From assembly GCA_046049675.1 (NCBI GenBank), contig JBJORA010000048.1, positions 1 through 44,883 on the forward strand: DNA of 44,883 bases, written 5' to 3'. Shown piece after piece: positions 30,903-39,464 of this stretch (the first letter of the stretch is position 1; each line of letters starts with the position of its first letter). A program made the position numbers and the translations under genes. Below the pieces are notes generated by a model. The model saw only the letters and a list, made by a program, of their open reading frames with translations, had not been told where the DNA came from and searched no databases. This DNA is from CAIXQW01 sp046049675 (lineage in GTDB: Bacteria > Bacteroidota > Bacteroidia > Chitinophagales > Chitinophagaceae).

Positions 30903-32503
30903 GGAAGAATTTAGCCATATTGTTTTTAGTATGCCTTGTGCAATTAGCACATGCGCAAATAGATACTACCTTGTATAATAGAGATAGTATTACGCTCAAT
31001 TTGATTCCGCCTATGGTGTTGCCGCATCCGATTCAGCCTATGAGCCCGCACATTGCTGAGCACAATGAGTATTTGCAATTTCCTTTCAAACCTGCCCTAA
31101 TCGATGTGCAAGATATGCCAATGCAAAAGAGCGATCGCATGACGCAATTTGTAAAAGTTGGTATTGGTAATCTTTGGCATGCACAAGCACAAGCACAACT
31201 CATTAAAAGATTTGATTCTGGTGCTTGGGTATTTGGTGCAGCTTATAATACAATGAATGGTAAACTATGGGCACAACAACATCGCACTGTAGATGCTAGT
31301 ATTGGTTATTATAAGACTGGCAAAAAGTATATTCAGCAACACGTCCTTAGTACTAATGCTAGCAAATATTATAACTATGGCGTACTAGATACAATCATTA
31401 GTACAATTAATATTACGCCTATAGCAAACAGATTTAATGTGGTGCAATTACAAAGTACTGTGCGTAAGTCCAATCAAACGGAAGCGGATTTGGAGCAAGA
31501 AGTGCAAAGTACACTTGGTATTATTAGCCAAGATACAATTGCAGAATACAGCGCACAAATACAAGTCCCAATTGGGCCACTCAAGTCTTTACCGCGTTTA
31601 GGTTTTGCTGCAATGGCACAAATAAAAAGTGCTAATAGCGAGGATCGTAGTTTGTACAATAGCTATCTTGTTGGGGTAGGTGTTCGGTATAGTAAAGCCG
31701 CTAGTCAATTGTTGCAATCACCTTATAGCTTTGGTATGGATGTGGCTTATAGCAGTGATGGTATTATTGTATTGCCTCAAGCGCATTATCATTTTGCAAA
31801 TTTCGATGAAGGAAAAAACTATGCGCTTACTGCATTTGCGAAGAGTAGTGCAGATGTCAATACTTATTTGCAATGGTATAAGCAAGTCCCACATTTCGGT
31901 CTGCAATATGCGATGCCGCTGTCTACAAATGTTGCTTACGGTATTCGTTATAGCACAGTGCAGAAAAAAGTTTTGAGCTTTTCTAGTGCTTTGGCTTTTG
32001 TACAAATCAAACGTATGGTTCAGTTCACAAACAGATCGCTAAACGATACTGCACTTCCACTTGATGCAAGCATGCAAGCGCTACAGGTAGCGCCAACCTT
32101 TAGGCATATGCTTGGCACTTTGGCCTTGCACTATCAGTCAGCTACACCTTACGCTGGCGGTATCGTTTGCAGTTTGCGTGTACCGGTGCAAGCAATCAAT
32201 CTTATTAATACGCCGTTGTGGCAAGTGCAGGTTTACGGGTCGCTCAGACTGCCTAAAGCATGGCAGTTGCGCACACAGTTCTTGCTTTTGGGCAACCGCT
32301 ACGATTATGTAGCCGGCGATAATACGATGCTCCAAAACTTTGGAACAGCTCGCGAGTTAAGCTTAAATGTAGATAAACAGGTGAAAAAACATGGTCTATT
32401 TAGTGTAGCTATCAACAATGCACTCAATGCGCCTTATCAATTATACAGCGGTTATATTGTTTATAACGCCTACCTAACGGCTTCTTACGCCTACAGATGG
32501 TAG
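30899..32503 (+). CDS. Outer-membrane beta-barrel protein coupled to the TPR protein
   Basis: From the GTG at 30899 the protein has 534 residues. It has a signal peptide (VRKNLAILFLVCLVQLAHAQ, start Val read as Met), a Pro-rich stretch (PPMVLPHPIQPMSP), and then many alternating strands to the aromatic C-terminus SYAYRW, typical of an outer-membrane barrel. It is not a full TonB-dependent receptor, as the plug is absent. The GTGA overlap with the TPR gene indicates a pair that may work together at the outer membrane. Family assignment beyond the fold is not possible. Confidence 0.75.
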   Translation: MRKNLAILFLVCLVQLAHAQIDTTLYNRDSITLNLIPPMVLPHPIQPMSPHIAEHNEYLQFPFKPALIDVQDMPMQKSDRMTQFVKVGIGNLWHAQAQAQLIKRFDSGAWVFGAAYNTMNGKLWAQQHRTVDASIGYYKTGKKYIQQHVLSTNASKYYNYGVLDTIISTINITPIANRFNVVQLQSTVRKSNQTEADLEQEVQSTLGIISQDTIAEYSAQIQVPIGPLKSLPRLGFAAMAQIKSANSEDRSLYNSYLVGVGVRYSKAASQLLQSPYSFGMDVAYSSDGIIVLPQAHYHFANFDEGKNYALTAFAKSSADVNTYLQWYKQVPHFGLQYAMPLSTNVAYGIRYSTVQKKVLSFSSALAFVQIKRMVQFTNRSLNDTALPLDASMQALQVAPTFRHMLGTLALHYQSATPYAGGIVCSLRVPVQAINLINTPLWQVQVYGSLRLPKAWQLRTQFLLLGNRYDYVAGDNTMLQNFGTARELSLNVDKQVKKHGLFSVAINNALNAPYQLYSGYIVYNAYLTASYAYRW

Positions 32504-32585
32504 GGATAAGTTCATTGTGTATATTTTTTGCGTCTTTTGCTACTAAATTTCGCACAAAGCAACAACGTCATTGGGGTTTATCACA

Positions 32586-32593
32586 TAAATTTG
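32586..32593 (+). promoter_or_regulatory. Possible -7 element for the HU/SPOR-like gene
   Basis: TAAATTTG matches TAnnTTTG, 24 bases before ATG 32618, so this gene may have its own promoter although it follows the barrel gene closely. Confidence 0.4.
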
Positions 32594-32617
32594 CCAGCCT
32601 TTAGGGTAAGTAAGCAT

Positions 32618-33637
32618 ATGCAATTTCACGATCTCAACCGCTACATTGGACTTTGTTTGGTAAAAAATGGCTATTGTGCCATACCAGCATTAGGAGCTTT
32701 GCGCCTTAAAAAGAACTATGCAGAGAATAATGCGTTTGGCGAGTTAGTGCCAACAAATACAACCGTTACGTTTGAGCCTGTAAATTCAATTGATGATCAG
32801 TTTGCGCATTTTATTGGTCTGCAAGAAAATATTAGCAGCAACAATGCTAGCAACATGCTTAGCAAATTTGGAAAGGCTGTAAAGGCACAAGTGCTTAATG
32901 GCGATGTGTATGTCATAGATGGCGTTGGTAAGTTTGTTCGCAATGGCAACGAGGTTGGTTTTGATGTTAATAGCAGTTTTGATGTTGGTGAGTTTGTAAT
33001 GACGCCACCAAGCAGTGATAAACCTGTAGAGCATGAGCACAATAAAATTAATTATACAGCGCCAGAACCTACAAGTAGTGTTCGCTATGTAAATGCCGAA
33101 AATAGTTCTGGAAGAAGTTTTAATGGCTTAGGTAAAATCCTACTGCCAATTGGCTTGGTTGCGTTACTTGGTATTGGTGGGTACTTCCTATACACTTTTG
33201 TACAAAAGCAAAAAGGTAAAGAACCAGTTGCAAGCAACGAAATCGTAAAGGACACCACAAGCAAATCTCCTGCTGATACTGCAATTCCACAGGCAACAGG
33301 CAACTTACCAATCAATCCGCCAGATACTAGTCGTACGCCGGCACAAGATGCAACGCCAAAACCAGCTGGCGATTCTACTGCTGCAGCGCCAACGCCTGTT
33401 GCATTCAAAGGCCCAGCACTTAAGGTTGCTATCCATACTTTTGATAATAAAGAAAGCGCCGATAAGAAATGTAAATTTCATACTGGCAATGGCAATAATT
33501 GCACAGTACAACAGGCAGACAGCAGCAAGTGGTTAGTTGTAATTAACTTACCTAGTACTGATAGACCTGCCGATAAGGTTGTAGATAGCTTACGTCGCTT
33601 CTTCAATCCAAAAGGTCCAGTGTTTGCTGTAAAATAG
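32618..33637 (+). CDS. Membrane protein with N-terminal HU/CCDC81-like domain and SPOR-like C-terminus
   Basis: The 339-residue protein starts with the CCDC81-type bacterial HU domain (LNRYIGLCLVKNGYCAIP, then GALRLKK). A single membrane segment follows near residues 173-195 (ILLPIGLVALLGIGGYFLYT). Then comes a Pro/Ala/Thr-rich linker and a C-terminal SPOR-like domain (LKVAIHTFDNKESADKKCKF, ending in SLRRFFNPKGPVFAVK). In this class the N-terminal part is cytoplasmic and the C-terminus meets peptidoglycan in the periplasm, linking chromosome or cytoplasm to cell-wall events. The SPOR match is divergent. ATG 32618 is chosen because the domain starts there. Confidence 0.75.
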   Translation: MQFHDLNRYIGLCLVKNGYCAIPALGALRLKKNYAENNAFGELVPTNTTVTFEPVNSIDDQFAHFIGLQENISSNNASNMLSKFGKAVKAQVLNGDVYVIDGVGKFVRNGNEVGFDVNSSFDVGEFVMTPPSSDKPVEHEHNKINYTAPEPTSSVRYVNAENSSGRSFNGLGKILLPIGLVALLGIGGYFLYTFVQKQKGKEPVASNEIVKDTTSKSPADTAIPQATGNLPINPPDTSRTPAQDATPKPAGDSTAAAPTPVAFKGPALKVAIHTFDNKESADKKCKFHTGNGNNCTVQQADSSKWLVVINLPSTDRPADKVVDSLRRFFNPKGPVFAVK

Positions 33638-33756
33638 TAGCTCTAATGCTACAATAGCCGCATTTATTGGCTCGTTTACCGTAGAAACTATATTTTTACT
33701 TTTTCAAGCTAACCAAGCACAGCTTATGTGTGTCTATTAATCAAAATCTACTTTCA

Positions 33757-35886
33757 ATGAAAAAATTATTAGTTGCAGCGTTTTTGCTTTTATGCATGCA
33801 AGTAGAAGCAAGTCATGTACAGGGTGGTCATATCACTTACACTAGTTTAGGTGGTAATGTTTACAATGTGCAGTATTCTAGATTACAAGACTGCGGTGGC
33901 ATACCGCCTGCTGATTCTGTGCAACTTCTTGCTGAAAGCAATCAATTGGGTATTTGTATCCCTTTTTGGGTACACCTACAAAGTACACAGGTTAATACTA
34001 TTGTTTGCCCAGGTATAAATACAAGCTGTAGTGGTGGCAATATCACCGGGCAAGAGCAAGTAAATTATTCTGGTACAGTCACGCTTTCAGGAACAAGCGC
34101 AGACTGGATGTTTTCATTTTTTGAATGCTGCCGACAGCTAATGACTAGCCTTAACGGCAATGGAAGCAATATTGGTTTGATAGCTACATTAGATAATAGT
34201 ACAAGCCCGAACAATTCGGTGCAAATAAGTGCTTTTACCAATTCAACTATTCAAGCAAATAGTGCTACTAGTGTAAATTTTGGAGCCTATGAAAGCGATG
34301 GTGATAGCGTTGTTTATAGTTTAGTAGCACCGTTAGAACAAGTACCTATGTGTACATCGCTTCCAATTACAACCGTTGCCTACGCTGCGGGTTATTCCGC
34401 TACTAGTCCCTTTGGCACAAACGGTACAGCAAGTATAAATGCTACAACAGGCACACTAAACTTGCAGTGTTCCCTTACCGGCATTTACCTCATTGCAGTA
34501 AAAGCGCAAGAATATAGAAATGGCGTACTCGTTGGGACAGTAATGCATGAGTTTACAGTAACAGTAGTGAGTGGCACCAATAATGCACAGCCGCAATTGA
34601 CTGGTATCAATGGCGGCACAACCTATACAACTAGTATCAATGCATGTAGTGGCGCATCTTTAAGTTTTACATGCAGTAGCAGCGATGCAGATGCTAGTGA
34701 TTCAACATATATTGATTGGCTTGGTTTGCCAGTTGGCGCTACCTATAGCAATATGTTCATTGGTACTAATGCACAAAGTACTATCACGTGGCAACCGACT
34801 TCTAGTAATGCTAGTAGCATGCCGTATGTATTTCAAGCTATTGTTCGCGATAATAAATGCCCACAACCTGGCGCACAGGTATTAACTTATTTAGTTTATG
34901 TCAATCAATGTAATACAGATACGGTATGGCCGGGCGATGCCAATGCCGACTTTATTGTAGACAATTTTGACGTACTTGCTATTGGTGTTGCTAATAGTGC
35001 TACTGGTTTAGCTCGTCCTGGTGCTAATACTACGTGGACAGCTCAGTATGTAGGCAATTGGGCTGGTTCTTTTGTAAGTGGTGTTAACCACAAACATGCG
35101 GATTGTGATGGGAACGGTACTGTAGATATTGCAGTAGATGCGCCAGTAGTGAGTGCAAACTATGGCCTGTGGCATAGTAAAAAGTTTAATACGCCACGTA
35201 AGGACCGTGGTTTACCAGAATTAAAATTAGATCTTACTAGTATTAAATTCATACCAGGTACAACAGTTACTATTCCAATAACCCTTGGTAGCGCTAACAA
35301 TGCATGCGTTGATTTTTACGGTTTAGCAAGTACATTTACGATAAGCACAAACGCGAGTGCAAGCAACATGACCGTTACAAAGGCAGGCACTTGGATTCCT
35401 GCAGCAAACAGCTATGGCTTTGATAAAGCAATTATCCCAACGCGTAATGAATTTGCTTTAACTAAAACAAATGCACAGGGTAGTAATGGCTTCGGTCAAA
35501 TTGGAAGTATTACCATTAGTATTCCTAGCAATGCTGCAATTGGCGGCACAGTTAACTTTGGCTTCGTTAATGTAAAAGCGGTTAAGCCAGATGGCAGCGA
35601 TATGCAAATTGACGTGCCTACGCAAAGTGCAATGATAGAAACTGCTGGGTCAATTGAAGGTGCTACTAGTTCATCAATAAGCCTTTTGCCAAATATTACT
35701 TCTGCAGAGCTCCAAATTATTGGCGCACAAGACCAAGATATTTTTATTGCCAATATGCAGGGCCAACGTGTTATGAGCATCCATCACGAGGTGTCTAAAC
35801 CAATTAATGTTGCGGGTCTGGCGAATGGTCTTTACTATGTGCAATTGCCACAGAGTGGGATTGTGCTAAGGTTTTGTAAGCAGTAA
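33757..35886 (+). CDS. Large secreted protein with dockerin-like region and T9SS sorting domain
   Basis: The 709-residue protein has a signal peptide (MKKLLVAAFLLLCMQVEA). Its N-terminal region SHVQGGHITYTSLGGNVYNV with YSRLQDCGG is typical of gliding-associated or adhesin-like T9SS proteins. The middle has Ig-like domains and a dockerin-type repeat with two calcium loops (GDANADFIVDNFDV and DCDGNGTVDIAVD). The last 70 residues are a type A sorting domain ending NGLYYVQLPQSGIVLRF. It is exported by T9SS and probably displayed on the cell surface, where the calcium loops may mediate binding. The start at 33757 gives the natural signal peptide. Confidence 0.87.
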   Translation: MKKLLVAAFLLLCMQVEASHVQGGHITYTSLGGNVYNVQYSRLQDCGGIPPADSVQLLAESNQLGICIPFWVHLQSTQVNTIVCPGINTSCSGGNITGQEQVNYSGTVTLSGTSADWMFSFFECCRQLMTSLNGNGSNIGLIATLDNSTSPNNSVQISAFTNSTIQANSATSVNFGAYESDGDSVVYSLVAPLEQVPMCTSLPITTVAYAAGYSATSPFGTNGTASINATTGTLNLQCSLTGIYLIAVKAQEYRNGVLVGTVMHEFTVTVVSGTNNAQPQLTGINGGTTYTTSINACSGASLSFTCSSSDADASDSTYIDWLGLPVGATYSNMFIGTNAQSTITWQPTSSNASSMPYVFQAIVRDNKCPQPGAQVLTYLVYVNQCNTDTVWPGDANADFIVDNFDVLAIGVANSATGLARPGANTTWTAQYVGNWAGSFVSGVNHKHADCDGNGTVDIAVDAPVVSANYGLWHSKKFNTPRKDRGLPELKLDLTSIKFIPGTTVTIPITLGSANNACVDFYGLASTFTISTNASASNMTVTKAGTWIPAANSYGFDKAIIPTRNEFALTKTNAQGSNGFGQIGSITISIPSNAAIGGTVNFGFVNVKAVKPDGSDMQIDVPTQSAMIETAGSIEGATSSSISLLPNITSAELQIIGAQDQDIFIANMQGQRVMSIHHEVSKPINVAGLANGLYYVQLPQSGIVLRFCKQ

Positions 35887-35945
35887 ATTCTTGTGGCGCT
35901 GCGATTTCCCTGACACCGCTCAGCCCAAAGCAGCGCGATTTACCT

Positions 35946-35953
35946 TACCTTTG
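35946..35953 (+). promoter_or_regulatory. -7 element for efp
   Basis: TACCTTTG is an exact TAnnTTTG match, ending 21 bases before the ATG. Confidence 0.55.
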
Positions 35954-35974
35954 CAGCTCAAATTTTTTGTAAAA

Positions 35975-36541
35975 ATGGCATCAACACAAGATATTCGTAC
36001 AGGGCTTATCATTAAGTTAGATAACAATCTATACTCTGTAGTAGAATTCGGACAAAACAAAACTGCACGTGCAGCTGCTAAAGTATGGGCAAAGCTTAAG
36101 GGTGTAGACAATACACGTACTATCGAACATACGTGGAATAGTGGTGACACTATCTATCCTGTGCGTGTAGAACGTCAGCCTTATCAGTTTTTGTATAAAG
36201 ACGATATGGGTTATAACTTTATGAATACAGAAAACTACGAGCAGGTTGTTTTAGCTGAAAACCTAATTGACAGCCCTCAGTTTTACAAGGATGGTCAAGA
36301 AGTTGTATTGGTTGTTAATACAGAAACTGATACAATTATGGGTAGTGAATTGCCTAGCAGCATTATTACTACAATCACTTATACAGAGCCAGGTATGAAA
36401 GGCGATACAGCTACACGTACCCTAAAGCCAGCAACAATTGAGACAGGTGCGACAGTAATGGTACCTTTATTTTGCGACGAGGGCGAAGTTATTAAGGTAG
36501 ATACACGCACAGGCGCTTATATGGAGCGTGTAAAGAGCTAG
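35975..36541 (+). CDS. efp: Elongation factor P
   Basis: The 188-residue protein has the EF-P layout: KOW-like domain 1 (MASTQDIRTGLIIKLDNNLY), then OB domains with RVERQPYQFLYKDDMGYNFM and the C-terminal GDTATRTLKPATIETGATV. It relieves ribosome stalling at polyproline stretches. The loop that carries the modified Lys or Arg in other bacteria (V-K-P-G-K-G in E. coli) is here GQNKTARAAAK, about two residues shorter and without the PGKG motif. It may work unmodified or use K29 or R32 (inference). It has its own -7 element and terminator. Confidence 0.95.
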   Translation: MASTQDIRTGLIIKLDNNLYSVVEFGQNKTARAAAKVWAKLKGVDNTRTIEHTWNSGDTIYPVRVERQPYQFLYKDDMGYNFMNTENYEQVVLAENLIDSPQFYKDGQEVVLVVNTETDTIMGSELPSSIITTITYTEPGMKGDTATRTLKPATIETGATVMVPLFCDEGEVIKVDTRTGAYMERVKS

Positions 36542-36569
36542 TAGTTTTCACAGATTATTAATTTTCAAG

Positions 36570-36599
36570 GGGTTGCGATACAATTGCAGCCCTTTTTTT
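36570..36599 (+). terminator. Rho-independent terminator after efp
   Basis: GGGTTGC (36570-36576) pairs with GCAGCCC (36586-36592), including one G-U, followed by seven T. Confidence 0.85.
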
Positions 36600-36653
36600 A
36601 TGTGTAAAAATGCCATGTGTTTTTCCCACAATTGAATAACTTTCAGCTTATTC

Positions 36654-36686
36654 TTTGATGTTTTCTGCTATTTTACTGTACTTTAG
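36654..36686 (+). promoter_or_regulatory. Promoter of accBC (TTTG-N21-TACTTTAG)
   Basis: TTTG at 36654-36657 and TACTTTAG at 36679-36686 (one mismatch from TAnnTTTG) are 21 bases apart, 23 bases before the accB ATG. Confidence 0.5.
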
Positions 36687-36709
36687 CCCCCCAGCTAGAA
36701 AATCTACAA

Positions 36710-37249
36710 ATGGAAAAAAAGGAAGTAAAAACAACCAAGCCAGCTGAGGTAAAAGCAAGTGCTACGCATTTTGACATTACCGAAATTAGCGAATTGCTAA
36801 AAGCCTTCAACAAAAGCAACGTCAACGAGCTCAAGTTAGAAAAAGGCGACTTCAAAATCACAATCAAGCAAGGTGGAGGCCAAGTGGTTACACAAGTTGT
36901 AAGTGCTGCCCCGGTAGCTGCTGCAGCGCCAGTTGCTGCACCTGCCAGCGCTCCCGCAACTTCTGCTCCAGCGCCTGCTGCCGCACCAGCTGCGCCAGCT
37001 GCTAGTAATACAGTTACAATAAAGAGCCCAATGATTGGCACTTTTTATCGCAGCGCTGGCCCTGGTAAACCAGTATTTATCAACGTTGGTGATACGGTAG
37101 AAGAAGGGCAGGTTACTTGCATCATTGAGGCAATGAAATTGTTCAATGAAATAGAAAGCGAGGTAAGTGGCAAGATTGTAAAAATACTTGTTGACGATGC
37201 AAGCCCGGTTGAATACGATCAGCCGCTATTTTTGGTAGAGCCTGCTTAA
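36710..37249 (+). CDS. accB: Biotin carboxyl carrier protein of acetyl-CoA carboxylase
   Basis: The 179-residue protein has an N-terminal helical part (FDITEISELLKAFNKSNVNE), an Ala/Pro-rich mobile linker (near residues 65-100) and a C-terminal biotinyl domain. The biotinylation motif is EAMKLFNEI, with Lys143 as the biotin site. It carries carboxyl groups from biotin carboxylase to the carboxyltransferase in the first step of fatty-acid synthesis. It forms an operon with accC, which starts 57 bases downstream. Confidence 0.97.
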   Translation: MEKKEVKTTKPAEVKASATHFDITEISELLKAFNKSNVNELKLEKGDFKITIKQGGGQVVTQVVSAAPVAAAAPVAAPASAPATSAPAPAAAPAAPAASNTVTIKSPMIGTFYRSAGPGKPVFINVGDTVEEGQVTCIIEAMKLFNEIESEVSGKIVKILVDDASPVEYDQPLFLVEPA

Positions 37250-37306
37250 GCTATTCTGCTAAGCTCAAATTATTCTTATTACAGTTTGTAAACGTAACGA
37301 TACAAA

Positions 37307-38641
37307 ATGTTCAAAAAAATTTTAATAGCCAATAGAGGAGAAATTGCGCTAAGGGTTATACGTACATGCCGCGAAATGGGTATTCCTACTGTAGCCGTGT
37401 ATAGCACAGCAGATAAAGATAGTTTGCACGTACGCTTTGCCGACGAGGCAGTTTGTATTGGCGCCCCTGCAAGCAAGGACAGCTATCTAAATATTCCAAA
37501 TATTATTGCTGCAGCCGAAATAACAAATGCAGATGCTATTCATCCTGGTTATGGTTTCTTGGCAGAGAATGCTAAGTTTAGCGAAATCTGTGCTCAGAAT
37601 AAGATCAAGTTTATAGGCCCAACGCCTGACATGATCAACTCAATGGGCGACAAGATTACGGCTAAAGAAACAATGATCAAAGCCGGTGTACCTGTTGTAC
37701 CTGGTAGCGAAGGTTTGCTAGAAAGCATCGACCAAGCAAAAGAAGAAGCTGCAAAGATGGGCTACCCAGTAATGATTAAAGCAACTGCCGGTGGTGGTGG
37801 CAAGGGTATGCGCATTGTTTGGAGTGTAGAAGAAATAGAAAAAGCATACGAAAGCGCTAAGCAAGAAGCCGCTGCATCTTTTAAGAACGATGGCATTTAT
37901 ATGGAGAAGTTTGTAGAAGAACCGCGCCATATAGAAATTCAAATTGCAGGCGATCAGTTTGGCAATGTTTGCCACCTAAGCGAACGCGATTGCAGTATAC
38001 AACGCCGTCATCAGAAGCTGGTAGAAGAAAGCCCAAGTCCGTTTATGACGCCAGAGTTGCGCAAGGCTATGGGCGACGCAGCCATCAAAGCAGCTAAGGC
38101 AATTAATTACGAAAGTGTTGGAACCATAGAATTTCTAGTAGATAAGCATCGCAATTTCTACTTTATGGAAATGAATACACGTATCCAAGTAGAACACTGC
38201 GTAACGGAAGAAGTTATCAATTACGACTTAATCAAAGAGCAAATTAAAATTGCTGCAGGTGTACCAATTAGTGGGCGCAACTACGAGCCAGAAATGCATG
38301 CGATTGAGTGCCGTATTAATGCCGAAGATCCAAATAACGACTTTAGACCAAGCCCTGGTAAGATTACTGTACTACATACCCCAGGCGGACACGGTGTGCG
38401 TGTAGATAGCCATATTTATGCAGGCTACAGCATCCCACCATATTACGATAGCATGATTGCAAAGATTATTGCAGTTGCACAAACACGCGAAGAAGCTATT
38501 AATACAATGGAGCGTGCTTTAAGTGAGTATGTCATTGAAGGTATTAAAACCACAGTGCCATTCCACCTTAAGTTGATGCGCGACGAGAAGTTCCGCTCAG
38601 GCGACTTTACAACCAAGTTTATGGATACTTGGGAAATGTAG
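37307..38641 (+). CDS. accC: Biotin carboxylase subunit of acetyl-CoA carboxylase
   Basis: The 444-residue enzyme is full length: the N-terminal MFKKILIANRGEIALRVI, HPGYGFLAENAKFSEIC, the glycine-rich ATP loop KATAGGGGKGMRIVW, and the catalytic EMNTRIQVEHCVTEE. It uses ATP and bicarbonate to carboxylate the biotin on AccB. It is cytoplasmic and co-transcribed with accB. A type IV toxin-antitoxin pair has inserted or been gained just downstream. Confidence 0.97.
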   Translation: MFKKILIANRGEIALRVIRTCREMGIPTVAVYSTADKDSLHVRFADEAVCIGAPASKDSYLNIPNIIAAAEITNADAIHPGYGFLAENAKFSEICAQNKIKFIGPTPDMINSMGDKITAKETMIKAGVPVVPGSEGLLESIDQAKEEAAKMGYPVMIKATAGGGGKGMRIVWSVEEIEKAYESAKQEAAASFKNDGIYMEKFVEEPRHIEIQIAGDQFGNVCHLSERDCSIQRRHQKLVEESPSPFMTPELRKAMGDAAIKAAKAINYESVGTIEFLVDKHRNFYFMEMNTRIQVEHCVTEEVINYDLIKEQIKIAAGVPISGRNYEPEMHAIECRINAEDPNNDFRPSPGKITVLHTPGGHGVRVDSHIYAGYSIPPYYDSMIAKIIAVAQTREEAINTMERALSEYVIEGIKTTVPFHLKLMRDEKFRSGDFTTKFMDTWEM

Positions 38642-38803
38642 GGTAGAACTGCATTGTTTTGCAAAAAAACTGCTACAGAGCTAGTTTCTTATTATTTCCT
38701 AAGTTACGCTTTTTGGAATCTTATACTATTTGCTTTATGTACTTAATCGGAAGAATTCCAACTATGCTATTATATTATCAAAAATTACATGATTTTACAT
38801 AAA

Positions 38804-38824
38804 TAAGTATAAAAATTCTACTTA
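38804..38824. promoter_or_regulatory. Possible operator, inverted repeat TAAGTA-N9-TACTTA
   Basis: TAAGTA (38804-38809) and TACTTA (38819-38824) are perfect 6-bp arms overlapping the -7 element of AbiE module 2, so a repressor there would block transcription. The arms are short and AT-rich, so chance is possible. Confidence 0.3.
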
Positions 38825-38830
38825 CATTTG
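38823..38830 (+). promoter_or_regulatory. -7 element for AbiE module 2
   Basis: TACATTTG is an exact TAnnTTTG match, ending 7 bases before ATG 38838. Confidence 0.55.
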
Positions 38831-38837
38831 CTTTATC

Positions 38838-39464
38838 ATGCAATTGTCATCTGCAAATATCTTAAACCCAGTTGATCACGGGTTATTAGTAGCTGCATTA
38901 ACAGATGTAAAGAATCCGGCTCAGAAAATAAAATACCTAGTGGCCACAGGAGAAATCAAACCAGTCATGCGTGGATGGTATCTTGTAAATGAGGCACTAG
39001 AAAACTACTCGCTGATGTATGCTGCAAATATATTTTACGGACCATCCTACGTGTCAAGACTTACCGCATTATCATATTTGGGTTGGTTGACGGATGTTGT
39101 AATTGTACAAGAGTCAGTATGTTTTAAGCGCGGCAAAGCAATTGATAACAGTATCGGTCGCTTTGTATACTACAAGCAGGATTGCAAGACTTTTCATTTA
39201 GGTGTGAATGCCATGCAACAGGGGCCACGTATTACTATTCGTATCGCATCGCCAACAAAAGCATTGTATGATTACTTGATTACCGAACCTAATTTGGTAC
39301 TTACAGGAAAAAGCAATCTTTTTGATTTTCTTGAAAATGATCTTCGATTTGCAACAGAACGCTTGCATGAGTTAGACGTGCCATTGCTTAAGGAACTTGC
39401 AAAGCATGGTCAAAAGACGAGGCAAATCAAAATATTAATTGACCTAATAGAATCTATACGATGA
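38838..39464 (+). CDS. AbiEi-type antitoxin/regulator (module 2)
   Basis: The 208-residue protein begins with a short winged-helix-like part (QKIKYLVATGEIKPVMRGWYLV), then PSYVSRLTALSYLGWL and a C-terminal ASPTKALYDYLI region, the layout of AbiEi-like antitoxins. It is expected to repress its operon and block the toxin. Its stop overlaps the toxin start by ATGA. It is clearly diverged from the AbiEi of module 1, so the two pairs were gained separately (inference). Confidence 0.82.
   Translation: MQLSSANILNPVDHGLLVAALTDVKNPAQKIKYLVATGEIKPVMRGWYLVNEALENYSLMYAANIFYGPSYVSRLTALSYLGWLTDVVIVQESVCFKRGKAIDNSIGRFVYYKQDCKTFHLGVNAMQQGPRITIRIASPTKALYDYLITEPNLVLTGKSNLFDFLENDLRFATERLHELDVPLLKELAKHGQKTRQIKILIDLIESIR

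Noticed and set aside
33637..33652. Small hairpin GTAGC/GCTAC after the HU/SPOR-like gene
   Set aside because: The stem has only 5 bp and no T run follows, so it is not a convincing terminator.
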